In this document: piece after piece, positions 63,118 through 64,000 of the stretch
Layout of the letters: the number at the start of each line of letters is the position of its first letter
Position numbering within the stretch: the first letter of the stretch is position 1
NCBI GenBank assembly: GCA_019802505.1
Contig: JAFMOC010000021.1
Location: 2,961,501-3,025,500 of the forward strand
Source of the DNA: Corydoras sp. C115
Taxonomy: Eukaryota > Chordata > Actinopteri > Siluriformes > Callichthyidae
DNA length: 64,000 nucleotides
Direction of reading: 5' to 3'
Position numbers and translations under genes: made by a program
Notes under the pieces: generated by a model
Seen by the model: the letters and a program-made list of their open reading frames with translations, nothing else
Databases searched by the model: none
Told to the model about the DNA's origin: nothing

Positions 63118-63377
63118 TTCATTCCTTTATTATCTTCCACTTAATCCACTACTAGGGTCGAAGGAGGTTCCCCATGTCCATACAGGGGAACATGTTTTGG
63201 GCGCTGGGCAAATACATTCAGGACAGAGCCAATCCATCATTGGACACACACACTATATGGGGCAATTTAGAGCATTCAATATACGTTAAATCCATGTTTT
63301 TGGACTGTGGGAGGAAACCCACACAGACACAGGGAGAACATGGAATCGCCAGCACTGAGAGGCCACAGTGCCACCCC
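63118..63377 (-). repeat. SINE-1-related old copy
   Basis: CATTCCTTTATTATCTTCCA ... GAGAGGCCACAGTGCCACCC; shortened. Confidence 0.8.
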
Positions 63378-63473
63378 TATTGTAATAATGTTATTCTTTT
63401 TTTCTTTTAAATGTTATTTTCTTCCTGTTTCTATAAAGTGTTCTTGAATGTCTTGGAAGGCTCTTATAAATAT

Positions 63474-63476
<3 letters not shown>

Positions 63477-63513
<37 letters not shown>
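63477..63513. repeat. AAT trinucleotide repeat
   Basis: About 12 units, directly left of the next SINE. Confidence 0.95.
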
Positions 63514-63514
<1 letters not shown>

Positions 63515-63865
63515 TCATTCATTCATTCATTATCTTCCGCTTTATCCTCTATTAGGGTCGCGGGGGGGTTCCCCATGCCCATCCAGGGGAGAATGTTTCG
63601 GGCGCTGGGCAGATACACCCAGGACAGGGCGCCAATCCATCGCTGGGCACACACTCACTCACACAGACACACTCTATATGGGGCAATTTTGAGAATTCAA
63701 TTGACTTGATCCATGTTTTTGGACTGTGGGAGGAAACCGGAGAACCTGGAGGAAACCCACACGGACACGGGGAGAACATGGAAACTCCACCCAGATGGGG
63801 ATTCGAACCGGGAATCCCTAGTGCTGAGAGGAGAACATGCTAACCACTAAGCCACCGTGCCGCCA
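63514..63865 (-). repeat. SINE-1 full-length copy
   Basis: CATT tail to CCGTGCCGCC; flanked by AAT repeats on the left and ATT repeats on the right. Confidence 0.93.
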
Positions 63866-63875
63866 ATAATAAAAA

Positions 63876-63877
<2 letters not shown>

Positions 63878-63915
<38 letters not shown>

Positions 63916-63916
63916 G
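63878..63916. repeat. ATT trinucleotide repeat
   Basis: About 12 units, complementary to the repeat left of the SINE. Confidence 0.95.
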
Positions 63917-64000
63917 TGGTTAAGGAACCAGCCTTGTGACCTGAAGGTCTCCGGTTCGATTCCCGGTCCCACAAAGTTCTATGGCTGAAGTGCTTTGAGC
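63917..64000 (+). repeat. SINE-3 head, cut by window end
   Basis: CTCCGGTTCGATTCCCGGTC then CCACAAAGTTCTATGGCTGA. tRNA-like B box, but it continues into the SINE-3 body rather than a tRNA 3' end. Confidence 0.7.

Overview
The window is vertebrate, almost certainly teleost fish, nuclear DNA. Genes have short exons and long introns with GT-AG splice sites, there are no bacterial-style gene arrays, and tRNA-derived SINEs of known fish types, hAT-like DNA elements and long microsatellites are dense. The species cannot be fixed from this sequence alone.

One gene dominates. Spliced exons on the + strand from 2971 to 54995 encode kinectin (ktn1), the ER-membrane coiled-coil protein. I can place 36 coding exons, about 1311 residues once a one-base gap in exon 30 is allowed for. 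Human kinectin is 1357 residues (from memory). Order of domains: a membrane segment at residues 10-31, a lysine-rich and proline/alanine-rich linker (exons 1-3), then a long coiled coil (exons 4-35). The coiled-coil exons are modular: 69/38/91-nt triplets in phases 0-0-2-0 recur, followed by three 84-nt exons. The 5' noncoding exon was not found. The last exon, with a short divergent C-terminus and a 3' UTR of about 0.8 kb, is a weaker call.

The introns and the 3' flank are mostly repeats. SINE-1 is a V-SINE-like, tRNA-derived element of about 340 bp with a GATGGATG or GAATGAATG tail; there are roughly fifty full or partial copies in both orientations, many with 11-14 bp target-site duplications (TSDs). 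SINE-2 has a tRNA-like head and a tail reading GGATAAAAGCGTCTGC. SINE-3 has a head GGTTCGATTCCCGG followed by CTGAAGTGC. Other elements are repeat D (two copies), a dispersed repeat F, hAT-like elements with 8-bp TSDs, one 1-kb inverted-terminal-repeat element with a 9-bp TSD, an 84-bp inverted-repeat MITE, a solo LTR and a LINE 3' remnant.

Regions: 1-2970, upstream intron or 5' flank with a large SINE-containing palindrome; 2971-3590, exon 1; 3591-12472, a repeat-filled 8.9-kb first intron; 12473-25495, exons 2-13 with AT, GT/GC and LTR insertions; 25496-28262, a rearranged SINE locus and a 650-bp CT tract; 28263-34952, exons 14-24, compact; 34953-42029, two long introns around exon 25; 42030-52607, exons 26-35; 52608-54995, the last intron and last exon; 55000-64000, 3' UTR then repeat-rich flank with no confident second gene.

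I saw no CRISPR, operon, viral gene or undescribed multi-gene system. The observations most worth checking are the exon-30 frameshift, the exon-module pattern, an exact 139-bp duplication bounded by AT repeats, SINEs that sit against two splice acceptors, and several loci where repeat-plus-flank units have been copied within the window.
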